Shown here: one piece after another, positions 1 to 6,535 of the stretch
Position numbering within the stretch: the stretch's first letter is position 1
How the letters are laid out: every line of letters begins with the position of its first letter
NCBI GenBank assembly: GCA_018714945.1
Contig: DVMO01000139.1
Span: 1 to 10,741, forward strand
From: Fimisoma avicola
GTDB taxonomy: Bacteria; Bacillota; Clostridia; Peptostreptococcales; Anaerovoracaceae
Direction of reading: 5' to 3'
DNA length: 10,741 nt
Position numbers and translations under genes: made by a program
Notes under the pieces: model-generated
Seen by the model: the letters and a program-made list of their open reading frames with translations, nothing else
What the model was told of the DNA's origin: nothing
The model's database searches: none

Positions 1-1
1 C

Positions 2-331
2 CTGAAGGAAATTTATCCTGATAATGAACTGTTTTTCATATGCGGAACAGATTCTTTTCTGGAAATGGAAAAGTGGAGGATGGGAGAAGATATCCTTAAG
101 GATTTTTCTCTTGCAGTCAGCGTCAGGCCCGGTTACAGACAGGAAGAACTATGCAGGAAGATTTCAGAATATGAAAGAAAATATGCAGCCCACATCATCA
201 GGATCAATGCACAGATGCCACCCATATCATCGACGGCAGTCAGAGAACGGCTCCGTCAGGGAAAAGCAATAGCCGATCTCGTACCAAAAGAGGTTGAAAG
301 GTATATAATCGAAAATGGATTGTATAGATAG
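2..331 (+). CDS. nadD: Nicotinate-nucleotide adenylyltransferase NadD, C-terminal part (5' end outside window)
   Basis: NadD transfers AMP from ATP to nicotinate mononucleotide, giving deamido-NAD in the cytoplasmic NAD synthesis pathway. The gene is cut by the window edge. The frame is open from base 2, and about 109 residues remain of a family of roughly 190-215. Visible family marks are FFICGTDSF, which corresponds to the conserved 'IxGxDs' strand, a tryptophan a few residues later (EKWRM), and the C-terminal nucleotidyltransferase signature ISSTAVRERLRQGK. The protein ends VPKEVERYIIENGLYR, the usual NadD ending. The N-terminal GxFDPxHxGH motif must lie upstream and is not seen. The stop codon lies 17 nt inside yqeK, so the two genes are probably co-transcribed and translationally coupled, as is common for nadD-yqeK in Bacillota. 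Confidence 0.95.
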   Translation: MKEIYPDNELFFICGTDSFLEMEKWRMGEDILKDFSLAVSVRPGYRQEELCRKISEYERKYAAHIIRINAQMPPISSTAVRERLRQGKAIADLVPKEVERYIIENGLYR

Positions 332-902
332 CATAAAAAAGTATATAGATAAAAATCTGTCTGAAAAAAGAAGAAACCACACATACGGAGTACGGGACAC
401 AGCCCTGAAGCTGGCCGATAAATATGGATGTGACAAAGAGAAAGCTGAAAAGGCCGCTCTGCTCCATGACATTTTCAGAGGTGTCAGCCCTGATGTCCTC
501 AATTACCATGTGAGACATCTGGGACTTGACATCAGATATGTCAACGACGCAAACCTTGCCCACGGTCCTGTGGCTGCCCAGGTGATACAGAGGGACTTCG
601 GCATAAAAGACCAGGATATAATAAATGCTGTAAGATATCATACGACAGGCAGGGACGGTATGAGCCTGCTTGAAAAGATAATCTATATCGCCGACGCCAT
701 AGAACCGGGCAGGACATATCCGGGGGTAGACGATATAAGAAAACTGGCGGCAACAGACATTGACGCTGCATGCCTTGCGTCCATAAACAAGACCATTGAT
801 TATGTTACTTCACAGGGGAAATACCTGGACGGAGAAACCATAGAAGCGAAAAAATTTTTTGAAAGAGAGATAAAGCAAAAGGAGAGAGCAGATGACAAAT
901 AA
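315..902 (+). CDS. yqeK: YqeK family HD-domain phosphohydrolase (Ap4A hydrolase)
   Basis: This is a 195-residue HD-domain protein of the YqeK family. Characterised members split diadenosine tetraphosphate symmetrically into two ADP, removing a stress-linked nucleotide. The metal-binding set is visible: H22 (RNHTYGV), H51-D52 (ALLHDI), H83 (AHGPVAA), H109 (RYHTTGR) and D127 in ADAIEPGR. The segment GRDGMSLLEKIIYIADAIEPGR is a hallmark of YqeK. After the HD pair this protein reads IFRG, where many relatives have a lysine (typically 'AK'), so an arginine may take that place. ATG 315 is the first possible start, because an in-frame stop lies at 306-308. No clear Shine-Dalgarno sits at normal distance (purine-rich stretches are 14-21 nt upstream), which agrees with coupling to the overlapping end of nadD. 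The 3' end overlaps rsfS by 11 nt. Family assignment is firm; the substrate is inferred from relatives. Confidence 0.95.
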   Translation: MDCIDSIKKYIDKNLSEKRRNHTYGVRDTALKLADKYGCDKEKAEKAALLHDIFRGVSPDVLNYHVRHLGLDIRYVNDANLAHGPVAAQVIQRDFGIKDQDIINAVRYHTTGRDGMSLLEKIIYIADAIEPGRTYPGVDDIRKLAATDIDAACLASINKTIDYVTSQGKYLDGETIEAKKFFEREIKQKERADDK

Positions 903-1236
903 AGATTATGCACTGCTGGCAGGGAAATTCCTTTCAGACAAAAAGGCCAAAGACATAGTTATCATCGACATTCAGGGTAAAGCCACATTTGCCGATTATT
1001 TCGTGCTGTGTTCCGGCACATCTGAAAGACAGATAAACACGCTTGCCGATCAGCTGGAAGACGCCATGTACGATAAGGGTCTGGAAGTGCGGGCCATAGA
1101 GGGGAAAAATGCTTCCGGATGGATACTTATGGATTTCGGGGATATGATAGTAAACCTGTTTACAGAGGAAATGAGAGAAAAATACAGCATAGAGAAGGTC
1201 TGGGGAGACTGCCAATTCATCGAAGTGGAGGAATAA
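892..1236 (+). CDS. rsfS: Ribosome silencing factor RsfS
   Basis: RsfS (RsfA/Iojap/DUF143 family, 114 residues, normal length) binds protein uL14 of the large ribosomal subunit and blocks joining of the 30S subunit, lowering translation when nutrients are scarce. The typical wording is present: KAKDIVIIDIQG, ADYFVLCSGTSERQ, VRAIEGKNASGWILMDFGD and EKYSIEKVWGD. In most relatives the strand after the Gly-Asp pair reads 'vVHvF', with a conserved histidine; here it reads IVNLF, with asparagine. The start is supported by a Shine-Dalgarno AAGGAGAG at 879-886 inside the end of yqeK, and the reading frame overlaps yqeK by 11 nt. yqeK-rsfS adjacency is widespread in Bacillota. Some relatives carry a LytR/CpsA/Psr gene between them, which is absent here. 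Confidence 0.96.
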   Translation: MTNKDYALLAGKFLSDKKAKDIVIIDIQGKATFADYFVLCSGTSERQINTLADQLEDAMYDKGLEVRAIEGKNASGWILMDFGDMIVNLFTEEMREKYSIEKVWGDCQFIEVEE

Positions 1237-1245
1237 ACCAATAAA

Positions 1246-3717
1246 ATGAAAGAAAGATATGATTTCAAAGAAATAGAAAAAAAGTGGCAAAAATACTGGG
1301 AAGAAAACAAGTGCTTCAAAACCGAAGAAGATGAATCCAAGAAAAAATATTACTGCCTTGAGATGTTCCCTTATCCTTCCGGAAAGCTCCACATGGGCCA
1401 TGTGAGGAACTATTCCATAGGTGATGTGGTGGCAAGATTTAAAAAGATGGAAGGCTATAATGTGCTCCACCCTATGGGATGGGATTCCTTCGGCCTGCCG
1501 GCAGAAAACGCCGCCATCAAGCACGGTATCCATCCAAGCATATGGACCTGGGACAACATAAAGGAGATGAGGAACCAGCTCAAAGAACTGGGGCTGTCAT
1601 ACGATTGGGACAGGGAAGTAGCCACATGTCATCCTGATTACTATAAATGGATGCAGTGGATATTCATACAGTTTTATAAGAGAGGACTGGCCTACAAAAA
1701 AGAAAATCCGGTAAACTGGTGTCCGAGCTGCCAGACCGTACTGGCCAACGAGCAGGTCGTTGACGGCTGCTGCGAAAGGTGTAAGACTCCGGTTGGAAAG
1801 AAAAACCTTTCCCAATGGTATCTGAAGATAACCGATTACGCCGAAAGGCTCCTGGACAATCTGGATAAGCTGGAGGGCTGGCCGAACAAAGTCAAAGTCA
1901 TGCAGCGCAACTGGATCGGAAAATCAGTAGGTGCCGAAGTTGATTTTAAGATCAAGGACAGAGACGAGACTCTGACCGTATTTACCACAAGGGTAGATAC
2001 CATCTACGGAACGACTTATATGGTGCTGGCGCCGGAATACCCTACAGTCCTGGACATGGTAGAAGGTACTGAATACGAAAAACCGGTAAAAGACTATATC
2101 GAAAAAGTCGAACACATGAACGACATAGAGAGGACCTCTACGACCAACGAAAAGACCGGCGTTTTCATAGGAAAATACGCCATCAATCCGTTCACCAAGA
2201 AAGAGATCCCTATCTATATATCAGACTATGTACTCATGGGCTACGGAACAGGAGCAGTTATGGGCGTTCCTGCCCATGACCAGAGGGACTTTGAATTTGC
2301 CACCAAATTCGGTCTCGACATCATTCCTGTCGTTGATCCTGGAGATCCGGACATAGACCTGAACAACCTTAAAGCTGCCTGCGCCGCTGAAGGTACTCTT
2401 ATCAATTCGGGCGAGTTCAACGGCATGAACAACAAAATGGCCATCGAGAAATTTATCGAACTGGCCGAAAAAGAAGGTATAGGCAAAAGGACAGTAAATT
2501 ACAGGCTCAGGGACTGGCTCATCTCCAGACAGCGTTACTGGGGTACTCCTATCCCTATGATCTACTGCGATACCTGCGGCTGGGTTCCGGAAAAAGAGGA
2601 AAACCTTCCTGTGATGCTTCCTACGGATGTTGAATTTACAGGAAAGGGAGAATCACCTCTGACCACTTCCAAAGAATTTGCCCAGGCTGTCTGCCCTGTA
2701 TGCGGCAGGCCGGCAAAAAGAGAGATGGATACCATGGATACCTTCCTCGATTCTTCATGGTATTTTCTCAGATACTGCGACCCTAAGAATGACAAGGCCC
2801 CGTTCGACCCTAAAAAGGCTGCCTACTGGATGAATGTGGATCAATATATCGGAGGAGTAGAACACGCTATCCTTCACCTGATGTATTCGAGATTCTTCCA
2901 GATGGCCTTCTACGACATGGGCCTGGTAAAGGACGAGGAGCCTTTCCGCAACCTCCTCACTCAGGGCATGGTAAACAAAGACGGCAAGAAGATGTCCAAA
3001 TCCATCGGCAATGTGGTAAGCCCTGAGGAAATAATCGCCAAATACGGCGCTGATACGGCAAGACTGTTCATCCTGTTTGCGGCTCCGCCTGACAGAGAAC
3101 TGGACTGGTCCGATGCCGGAGTTGAGGGAAGCTACAGGTTCCTCAACAGAGTATACCGCCTCATATATGAGATAAAAGCAAAATATCCGGATATGCCTCA
3201 GGCCTTTGAAGTAAAAACAGAGGCTGACAAGAATCTCAACTATGTGCTGAACTATACCATAAAGAAAGTCAGCGAAGACGCAGGCGGAAGATTTAACTTC
3301 AATACCGCTATCAGCTCGATCATGGAGCTGGTAAATGAAATGTACAAATATAAGGAACAGGATCAGGTGAATCCAGGACTGCTGGGCAAAGCCGCCAAGA
3401 ACCTGATACTTATATTGTCGCCATTTGTGCCTCACATCTGCGAGGAAATGTGGGAACATATGGGAGAGACCAAGTCCGTTACTGCCATGCGCTGGCCGGA
3501 ATATGATGAGAGCGCCCTCGTAAAAGATACTGTAGAGGTAGTAGTGCAGATCAACGGAAAAGTAAAAGATAAAGTAGTTGTCTCCGCCGACGCGGACAAA
3601 GGACAACTGGAAAAGATAGCGTTGGAGAACGACAAGATCAAGAGACTGTTAGAAGGAAGATCAGTGGTAAAGGTAGTAGCGGTACCGGGCAGACTGATAA
3701 ATATCGTAGTAAAATAA
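1246..3717 (+). CDS. leuS: Leucyl-tRNA synthetase LeuRS
   Basis: This class Ia aminoacyl-tRNA synthetase charges tRNA-Leu with leucine using ATP. At 823 residues it lies between the B. subtilis (about 804) and E. coli (860) enzymes. The HIGH motif is HMGH at residues 49-52, following PYPSGKL. KMSKS is at 582-586. A zinc-ribbon-like pair is C159-x2-C162 with C176-x2-C179. A second four-cysteine module (CDTC ... CPVC) follows the SRQRYWGTPIP motif. The CP1 editing domain is intact: TTRVDT at residues 247-252 has the catalytic threonines, and D345 in VPAHDQRD matches the aspartate that holds the amino group of the mischarged amino acid. Residue 250 is valine where E. coli has proline (TTRPDT). 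The C-terminal domain ends VVAVPGRLINIVVK. The Shine-Dalgarno GTGGAGGAA overlaps the end of rsfS, and the gap is only 9 nt, so no leucine-responsive leader fits in front of the gene. Confidence 0.99.
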   Translation: MKERYDFKEIEKKWQKYWEENKCFKTEEDESKKKYYCLEMFPYPSGKLHMGHVRNYSIGDVVARFKKMEGYNVLHPMGWDSFGLPAENAAIKHGIHPSIWTWDNIKEMRNQLKELGLSYDWDREVATCHPDYYKWMQWIFIQFYKRGLAYKKENPVNWCPSCQTVLANEQVVDGCCERCKTPVGKKNLSQWYLKITDYAERLLDNLDKLEGWPNKVKVMQRNWIGKSVGAEVDFKIKDRDETLTVFTTRVDTIYGTTYMVLAPEYPTVLDMVEGTEYEKPVKDYIEKVEHMNDIERTSTTNEKTGVFIGKYAINPFTKKEIPIYISDYVLMGYGTGAVMGVPAHDQRDFEFATKFGLDIIPVVDPGDPDIDLNNLKAACAAEGTLINSGEFNGMNNKMAIEKFIELAEKEGIGKRTVNYRLRDWLISRQRYWGTPIPMIYCDTCGWVPEKEENLPVMLPTDVEFTGKGESPLTTSKEFAQAVCPVCGRPAKREMDTMDTFLDSSWYFLRYCDPKNDKAPFDPKKAAYWMNVDQYIGGVEHAILHLMYSRFFQMAFYDMGLVKDEEPFRNLLTQGMVNKDGKKMSKSIGNVVSPEEIIAKYGADTARLFILFAAPPDRELDWSDAGVEGSYRFLNRVYRLIYEIKAKYPDMPQAFEVKTEADKNLNYVLNYTIKKVSEDAGGRFNFNTAISSIMELVNEMYKYKEQDQVNPGLLGKAAKNLILILSPFVPHICEEMWEHMGETKSVTAMRWPEYDESALVKDTVEVVVQINGKVKDKVVVSADADKGQLEKIALENDKIKRLLEGRSVVKVVAVPGRLINIVVK

Positions 3718-3792
3718 AGACTGAAAAAATGACAACAGAATATTGAGACAACGTTTATCTTTTCATAAACATTAGAAAAGGACGGAAAATTT
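3718..3792 (+). promoter_or_regulatory. leuS-rnjA spacer with weak promoter-like sequence and small hairpin
   Basis: This 75-nt A/T-rich gap is the only break between leuS and rnjA. It contains TTGAGA (3743-3748), a 17-nt spacer, and TAAACA (3766-3771), a poor -10 match. A short perfect inverted repeat, GTTTAT-CTTTTC-ATAAAC (3753-3770), lies across the same place. The stem is only 6 A/T-rich base pairs and no T-run follows, so it is not a convincing terminator. The rnjA Shine-Dalgarno AAGGACGGA lies at 3777-3785. rnjA may have its own promoter here or may be read through from the leuS operon; the sequence does not decide between these. Confidence 0.3.
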
Positions 3793-5475
3793 ATGAGAAG
3801 AAAAACAACAAAAGGAAAGAAACTGCCTAAGCTCAAAGTCATTCCAATAGGAGGGCTCAATGAGATCGGAAAAAACATGACCCTCCTTGAATACGATGAC
3901 CAGATACTGATAATCGACTGCGGCTTAAGCTTTCCGGAAGACGAGATGTACGGAATAGATATCGTAATACCGGATTTCAGCTATGTGGTGGAAAACAGGG
4001 AAAAGATCGTAGGTATGGTAATAACCCATGGGCATGAGGACCACATAGGCGCCATTCCTTACCTGCTCAAAAAGATCAAGCTTCCAATCTACGGGACCAA
4101 GCTTACTTTGGGACTGGTAGAGAATAAGCTGAAAGAACACAGGATAAAGGGCGACCTGAGGACCATAAAAGCGGGTGACAAGATCAAGCTGGGATGTTTC
4201 AACATTGAAACCATCAGGACGACCCATTCCATTGCTGACTCCATATGTCTGGCCATAGATACGCCGGCCGGGATGATCTTCCATACAGGAGACTTTAAGA
4301 TCGACTATACTCCTGTAGACGGTGAACCCATTGATTTCTGCCGTCTGGCTGAGCTGGGCAAGAAGGGCGTCACCCTGATGATGTGCGACAGCACCAATTC
4401 AATAAGGCCGGGATATACCGCCTCTGAAAAGGTGGTCGGACAGACCATAGAAAATATTTTCAGGACTTCCAATTCGAGGATAATAATAGCCACTTTCTCA
4501 TCCAATGTCCACAGAGTGCAGAGGATAATAGAAAACGCCGTAAAGATGGGCCGCAAGGTGGCTATCTCCGGACGGAGCATGGAAAATGTGGTAGCACTGG
4601 CCCTTGAACTGGGATATCTGGACATTCCTGCAGGAACGCTGGTAGATCTGAAGATGACAAGAAACATCCCGGATAACAAACTGGTCATCATTACCACAGG
4701 AAGCCAGGGAGAGCCGATGTCGGCTCTTGCCAGGATAGCATCCGGCGATCATAAAGCTGTCAAGCTGAAAAAAGGAGACATGGTCATACTTTCTTCCACA
4801 CCTGTGCCGGGTAACGAAAAGACCGTGTCAAATGTAGTCAACAAGCTGTTTGAAAAGGGAGCAGAGGTTATCTATTCCGATATCGCCGACATCCATGTGT
4901 CGGGACATGCGTGTCAGGAAGAACTGAAACTGATCCACTCCCTCATAAAGCCTAAATTCTTCATGCCGGTACACGGCGAATACAGGCACCTGATACAGCA
5001 CAAGAGGATAGCTGAGGGCCTGGGCATGAAGAAAGAAAATATCTTTATACTGGAAAACGGAGATGTGCTCAATGTGACCAAACGCAAGGCCGAGATAGAA
5101 AGACAGCAGGTCGAAGCAGACGCCATACTGGTAGACGGTCTGGGCGTAGGAGATGTGGGCAACATCGTCCTCAGAGACAGAAAACTCCTGTCCGAATCCG
5201 GACTTATAATCGTAGTGGCAGCCATCGACAAAGCCACTCAGACCGTAGTATCCGGACCGGACATAATATCAAGAGGCTTCGTATATGTGAGGGAAAACGA
5301 ACATCTCATGGAAGAAGCCCGCAAGGTGGCCGAAGAAGCCCTTGAGAAATGTCAGAGAAGGAAGATAAAAGACTGGAACAATATGAAATCACAGGTAAGG
5401 GACTCGCTCAGCTCATATATCTATGACAGGACAAAGAGAAGTCCGATAATATTACCGGTATTTTTGGAGGTATAG
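3793..5475 (+). CDS. rnjA: Ribonuclease J (metallo-beta-lactamase/beta-CASP RNase)
   Basis: RNase J is a zinc-dependent 5'-to-3' exonuclease and endonuclease that matures 16S rRNA and degrades mRNA in Gram-positive bacteria. At 560 residues it matches B. subtilis RNase J1 (555). The opening PKLKVIPIGGLNEIGKNM is typical. The metal-binding HxHxDH motif is H79-G-H81-E-D83-H84. HTGDF places a further histidine and the bridging aspartate at H164 and D167. The beta-CASP region includes TTGSQGEPMSALARIASGDHKAV. The phosphate/metal pocket is HVSGHA (H368, H372) followed by MPVHGEYRHL (H394, E396). A C-terminal domain follows, starting near VDGLGVGDVG. ATG 3793 has a good Shine-Dalgarno 7 nt upstream. 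The gene ends 2 nt before the ylbF-like gene, whose ribosome binding site lies inside the last rnjA codons. J1 versus J2 cannot be told apart from one copy. Confidence 0.97.
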   Translation: MRRKTTKGKKLPKLKVIPIGGLNEIGKNMTLLEYDDQILIIDCGLSFPEDEMYGIDIVIPDFSYVVENREKIVGMVITHGHEDHIGAIPYLLKKIKLPIYGTKLTLGLVENKLKEHRIKGDLRTIKAGDKIKLGCFNIETIRTTHSIADSICLAIDTPAGMIFHTGDFKIDYTPVDGEPIDFCRLAELGKKGVTLMMCDSTNSIRPGYTASEKVVGQTIENIFRTSNSRIIIATFSSNVHRVQRIIENAVKMGRKVAISGRSMENVVALALELGYLDIPAGTLVDLKMTRNIPDNKLVIITTGSQGEPMSALARIASGDHKAVKLKKGDMVILSSTPVPGNEKTVSNVVNKLFEKGAEVIYSDIADIHVSGHACQEELKLIHSLIKPKFFMPVHGEYRHLIQHKRIAEGLGMKKENIFILENGDVLNVTKRKAEIERQQVEADAILVDGLGVGDVGNIVLRDRKLLSESGLIIVVAAIDKATQTVVSGPDIISRGFVYVRENEHLMEEARKVAEEALEKCQRRKIKDWNNMKSQVRDSLSSYIYDRTKRSPIILPVFLEV

Positions 5476-5477
5476 TT

Positions 5478-5819
5478 ATGAATGTATATGATCAGGCTCA
5501 TGGCCTGGCCCAGGCCATAAAAGGATCTGAAGAATTTAAACAGTTCGATGAAGCAAGACAGCAGCTCAAAGGCAATGAGGAACTCAGCAGGATGGTAAAA
5601 GACTTCCAGACAAAACAGTTTGAACTCCAGGCAAAACAGATGTCCGGGCAGCAGCTGGGACCGGAGGACATGAGCAGCGTGCAGCAGCTATACGCCATAT
5701 TGCTCAAAGATCCCCTGGCAGCCAGATATATGGAGACTGAGATGCGTTTTTCCATCATGATGAAAGATGTATATGAGATCATAGGAGAAGCCACGGGTCT
5801 GGGAGATATGCTTGGTTAG
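5478..5819 (+). CDS. YlbF/YmcA/YheA family protein (DUF964)
   Basis: This small helical protein of 113 residues has the com_ylbF (YlbF/YmcA/YheA) composition. It opens with VYDQAHGLAQAIKGSEEFKQF, has a central glutamine-rich coiled region (residues about 25-60), and ends FSIMMKDVYEIIGEATGLG. Family knowledge: B. subtilis YlbF and YmcA form the Y-complex with YaaT, an RNase Y specificity factor needed for competence, sporulation and biofilm formation, while the role of YheA is less clear. The short length is closer to YheA (about 117) than to YlbF or YmcA (about 145), so I do not assign a symbol. The Shine-Dalgarno GGAGG (5466-5470) lies 7 nt before ATG 5478 inside the last codons of rnjA, so translation is tied to RNase J. 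No cysteine-rich C-terminal tail is present. Confidence 0.88.
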   Translation: MNVYDQAHGLAQAIKGSEEFKQFDEARQQLKGNEELSRMVKDFQTKQFELQAKQMSGQQLGPEDMSSVQQLYAILLKDPLAARYMETEMRFSIMMKDVYEIIGEATGLGDMLG

Positions 5820-5846
5820 ATGCATCCTTACCTTTTTACATGGGAC

Positions 5847-5875
5847 TTGGCAACGCCAGCAAATTCTGATATAAT
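5847..5875 (+). promoter_or_regulatory. Strong sigma-A type promoter for efp
   Basis: TTGGCA (5847-5852), a spacer of exactly 17 nt, and TATAAT (5870-5875), a perfect -10 box, lie in the gap between the ylbF-like gene and efp. TGA directly before the -10 box (5867-5869) gives an extended -10 element. Transcription would start near 5882, leaving a 5' untranslated region of about 26 nt with the Shine-Dalgarno GGAGAG at 5897-5902. The -35 box overlaps a short inverted repeat, TGGC-AAC-GCCA (5848-5858). This is the best promoter in the window and implies high, independent expression of efp. Confidence 0.88.
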
Positions 5876-5907
5876 ATATTTCAGTTAGTTAAGATTGGAG
5901 AGAAAAA

Positions 5908-6468
5908 ATGATTTACGCAAGCGATTTTAGAAAAGGCATTACCTTTGAGATCAACGGAGAACCACATGTTGTCCTTGATTTCCAGCATGTAAAGCCGGGA
6001 AAAGGCGCCGCTTTTGTAAGGACCAAGTACAAGAACATCCTGACAGGGGCCACCAGAGAAGAAGCTTTCAACCCGGACGACAAATTCCCTAAAGCTCATA
6101 TCGAGACCAAGGTTATGCAGTATCTGTACAATGACGGTGAGCTTTATTACTTCATGGACGGGGAAACTTACGAACAGGTTCCTCTGCAGAAAGACCAGGT
6201 TGAGGACGCCATGAAGTATCTCAGAGAAAACGATGAAGCTACCATCAAATTCTACAAAGGAAACGCTTTCCTTGTTGAAGCGCCGAATTTTGTGAATCTC
6301 CAGGTGGTTGAAACCGAACCGGGCGTCAAGGGAAATACAGCAACCAATGTCACAAAGGCGGCTACAGTTGAAACCGGAGCTGTGATCCAGGTACCTATCT
6401 TTATTGAAACAGGAGAAGTTATCCAGATCGATACAAGGACCGGTGAATATTTGGGCAGAGCCAAATAG
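5908..6468 (+). CDS. efp: Translation elongation factor P
   Basis: EF-P binds between the P and E sites of the ribosome and restores peptide bond formation when consecutive prolines stall it. The protein has 186 residues, the normal length, and three beta-barrel domains: a KOW-like domain I (about 1-65), and OB folds II (about 66-127) and III (about 129-185). The loop that reaches the P-site tRNA reads HVKPGKGAAFVR, with lysine K32 at the tip, the position modified with 5-aminopentanol in B. subtilis. The EpmA/B-type beta-lysylation of E. coli acts on the equivalent lysine. No modification gene is seen in this window. Domain III carries the EF-P signature IQVPIFIETGEVIQIDTRTGEYLGR. ATG 5908 has GGAGAG 5 nt upstream. 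The gene has its own strong promoter and a hairpin terminator, so it can be transcribed alone. Confidence 0.98.
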   Translation: MIYASDFRKGITFEINGEPHVVLDFQHVKPGKGAAFVRTKYKNILTGATREEAFNPDDKFPKAHIETKVMQYLYNDGELYYFMDGETYEQVPLQKDQVEDAMKYLRENDEATIKFYKGNAFLVEAPNFVNLQVVETEPGVKGNTATNVTKAATVETGAVIQVPIFIETGEVIQIDTRTGEYLGRAK

Positions 6469-6484
6469 ATAAGCTTACGATAAT

Positions 6485-6511
6485 GGGGCGATCATTCGTC
6501 CCTTTATTTGT
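6485..6511 (+). terminator. Intrinsic terminator-like hairpin after efp
   Basis: GGGGCGA (6485-6491), loop TCAT (6492-6495) and TCGTCCC (6496-6502) form a 7-bp stem with one G-U pair, followed by TTTATTTGT. It starts 16 nt after the efp stop codon. The stem is short but GC-rich, and the T-tract is interrupted by one A, so moderate termination is likely. Only 24 nt separate its tail from the mltG start, which leaves no room for a complete promoter after it. mltG is therefore either fed by read-through or has a promoter upstream of the hairpin that I cannot identify. Confidence 0.65.
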
Positions 6512-6535
6512 ACTCCTGGCAAAAGAGGTCAAAAA

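Noticed and set aside
24..272. 82-codon + strand open frame at the left edge.
   Set aside because: It is an out-of-frame reading of nadD; the nadD frame is open from base 2 and carries the family motifs.
934..1533. 199-codon open frame on the - strand across rsfS and the start of leuS.
   Set aside because: Both strands cannot be reasonably coding here; the + strand genes have clear family motifs and ribosome binding sites, and this frame has neither.
2755..3606. Long open frame of 283 codons on the - strand inside leuS.
   Set aside because: It lies wholly inside a complete LeuRS gene, its translation is rich in Phe/His/Tyr in the manner of an antisense reading, and it matches no family I recognise.
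3753..3770. GTTTAT-CTTTTC-ATAAAC hairpin after leuS as a terminator.
   Set aside because: The stem has only six mostly A-T pairs and no T-run after it, so I list it only as part of the spacer.
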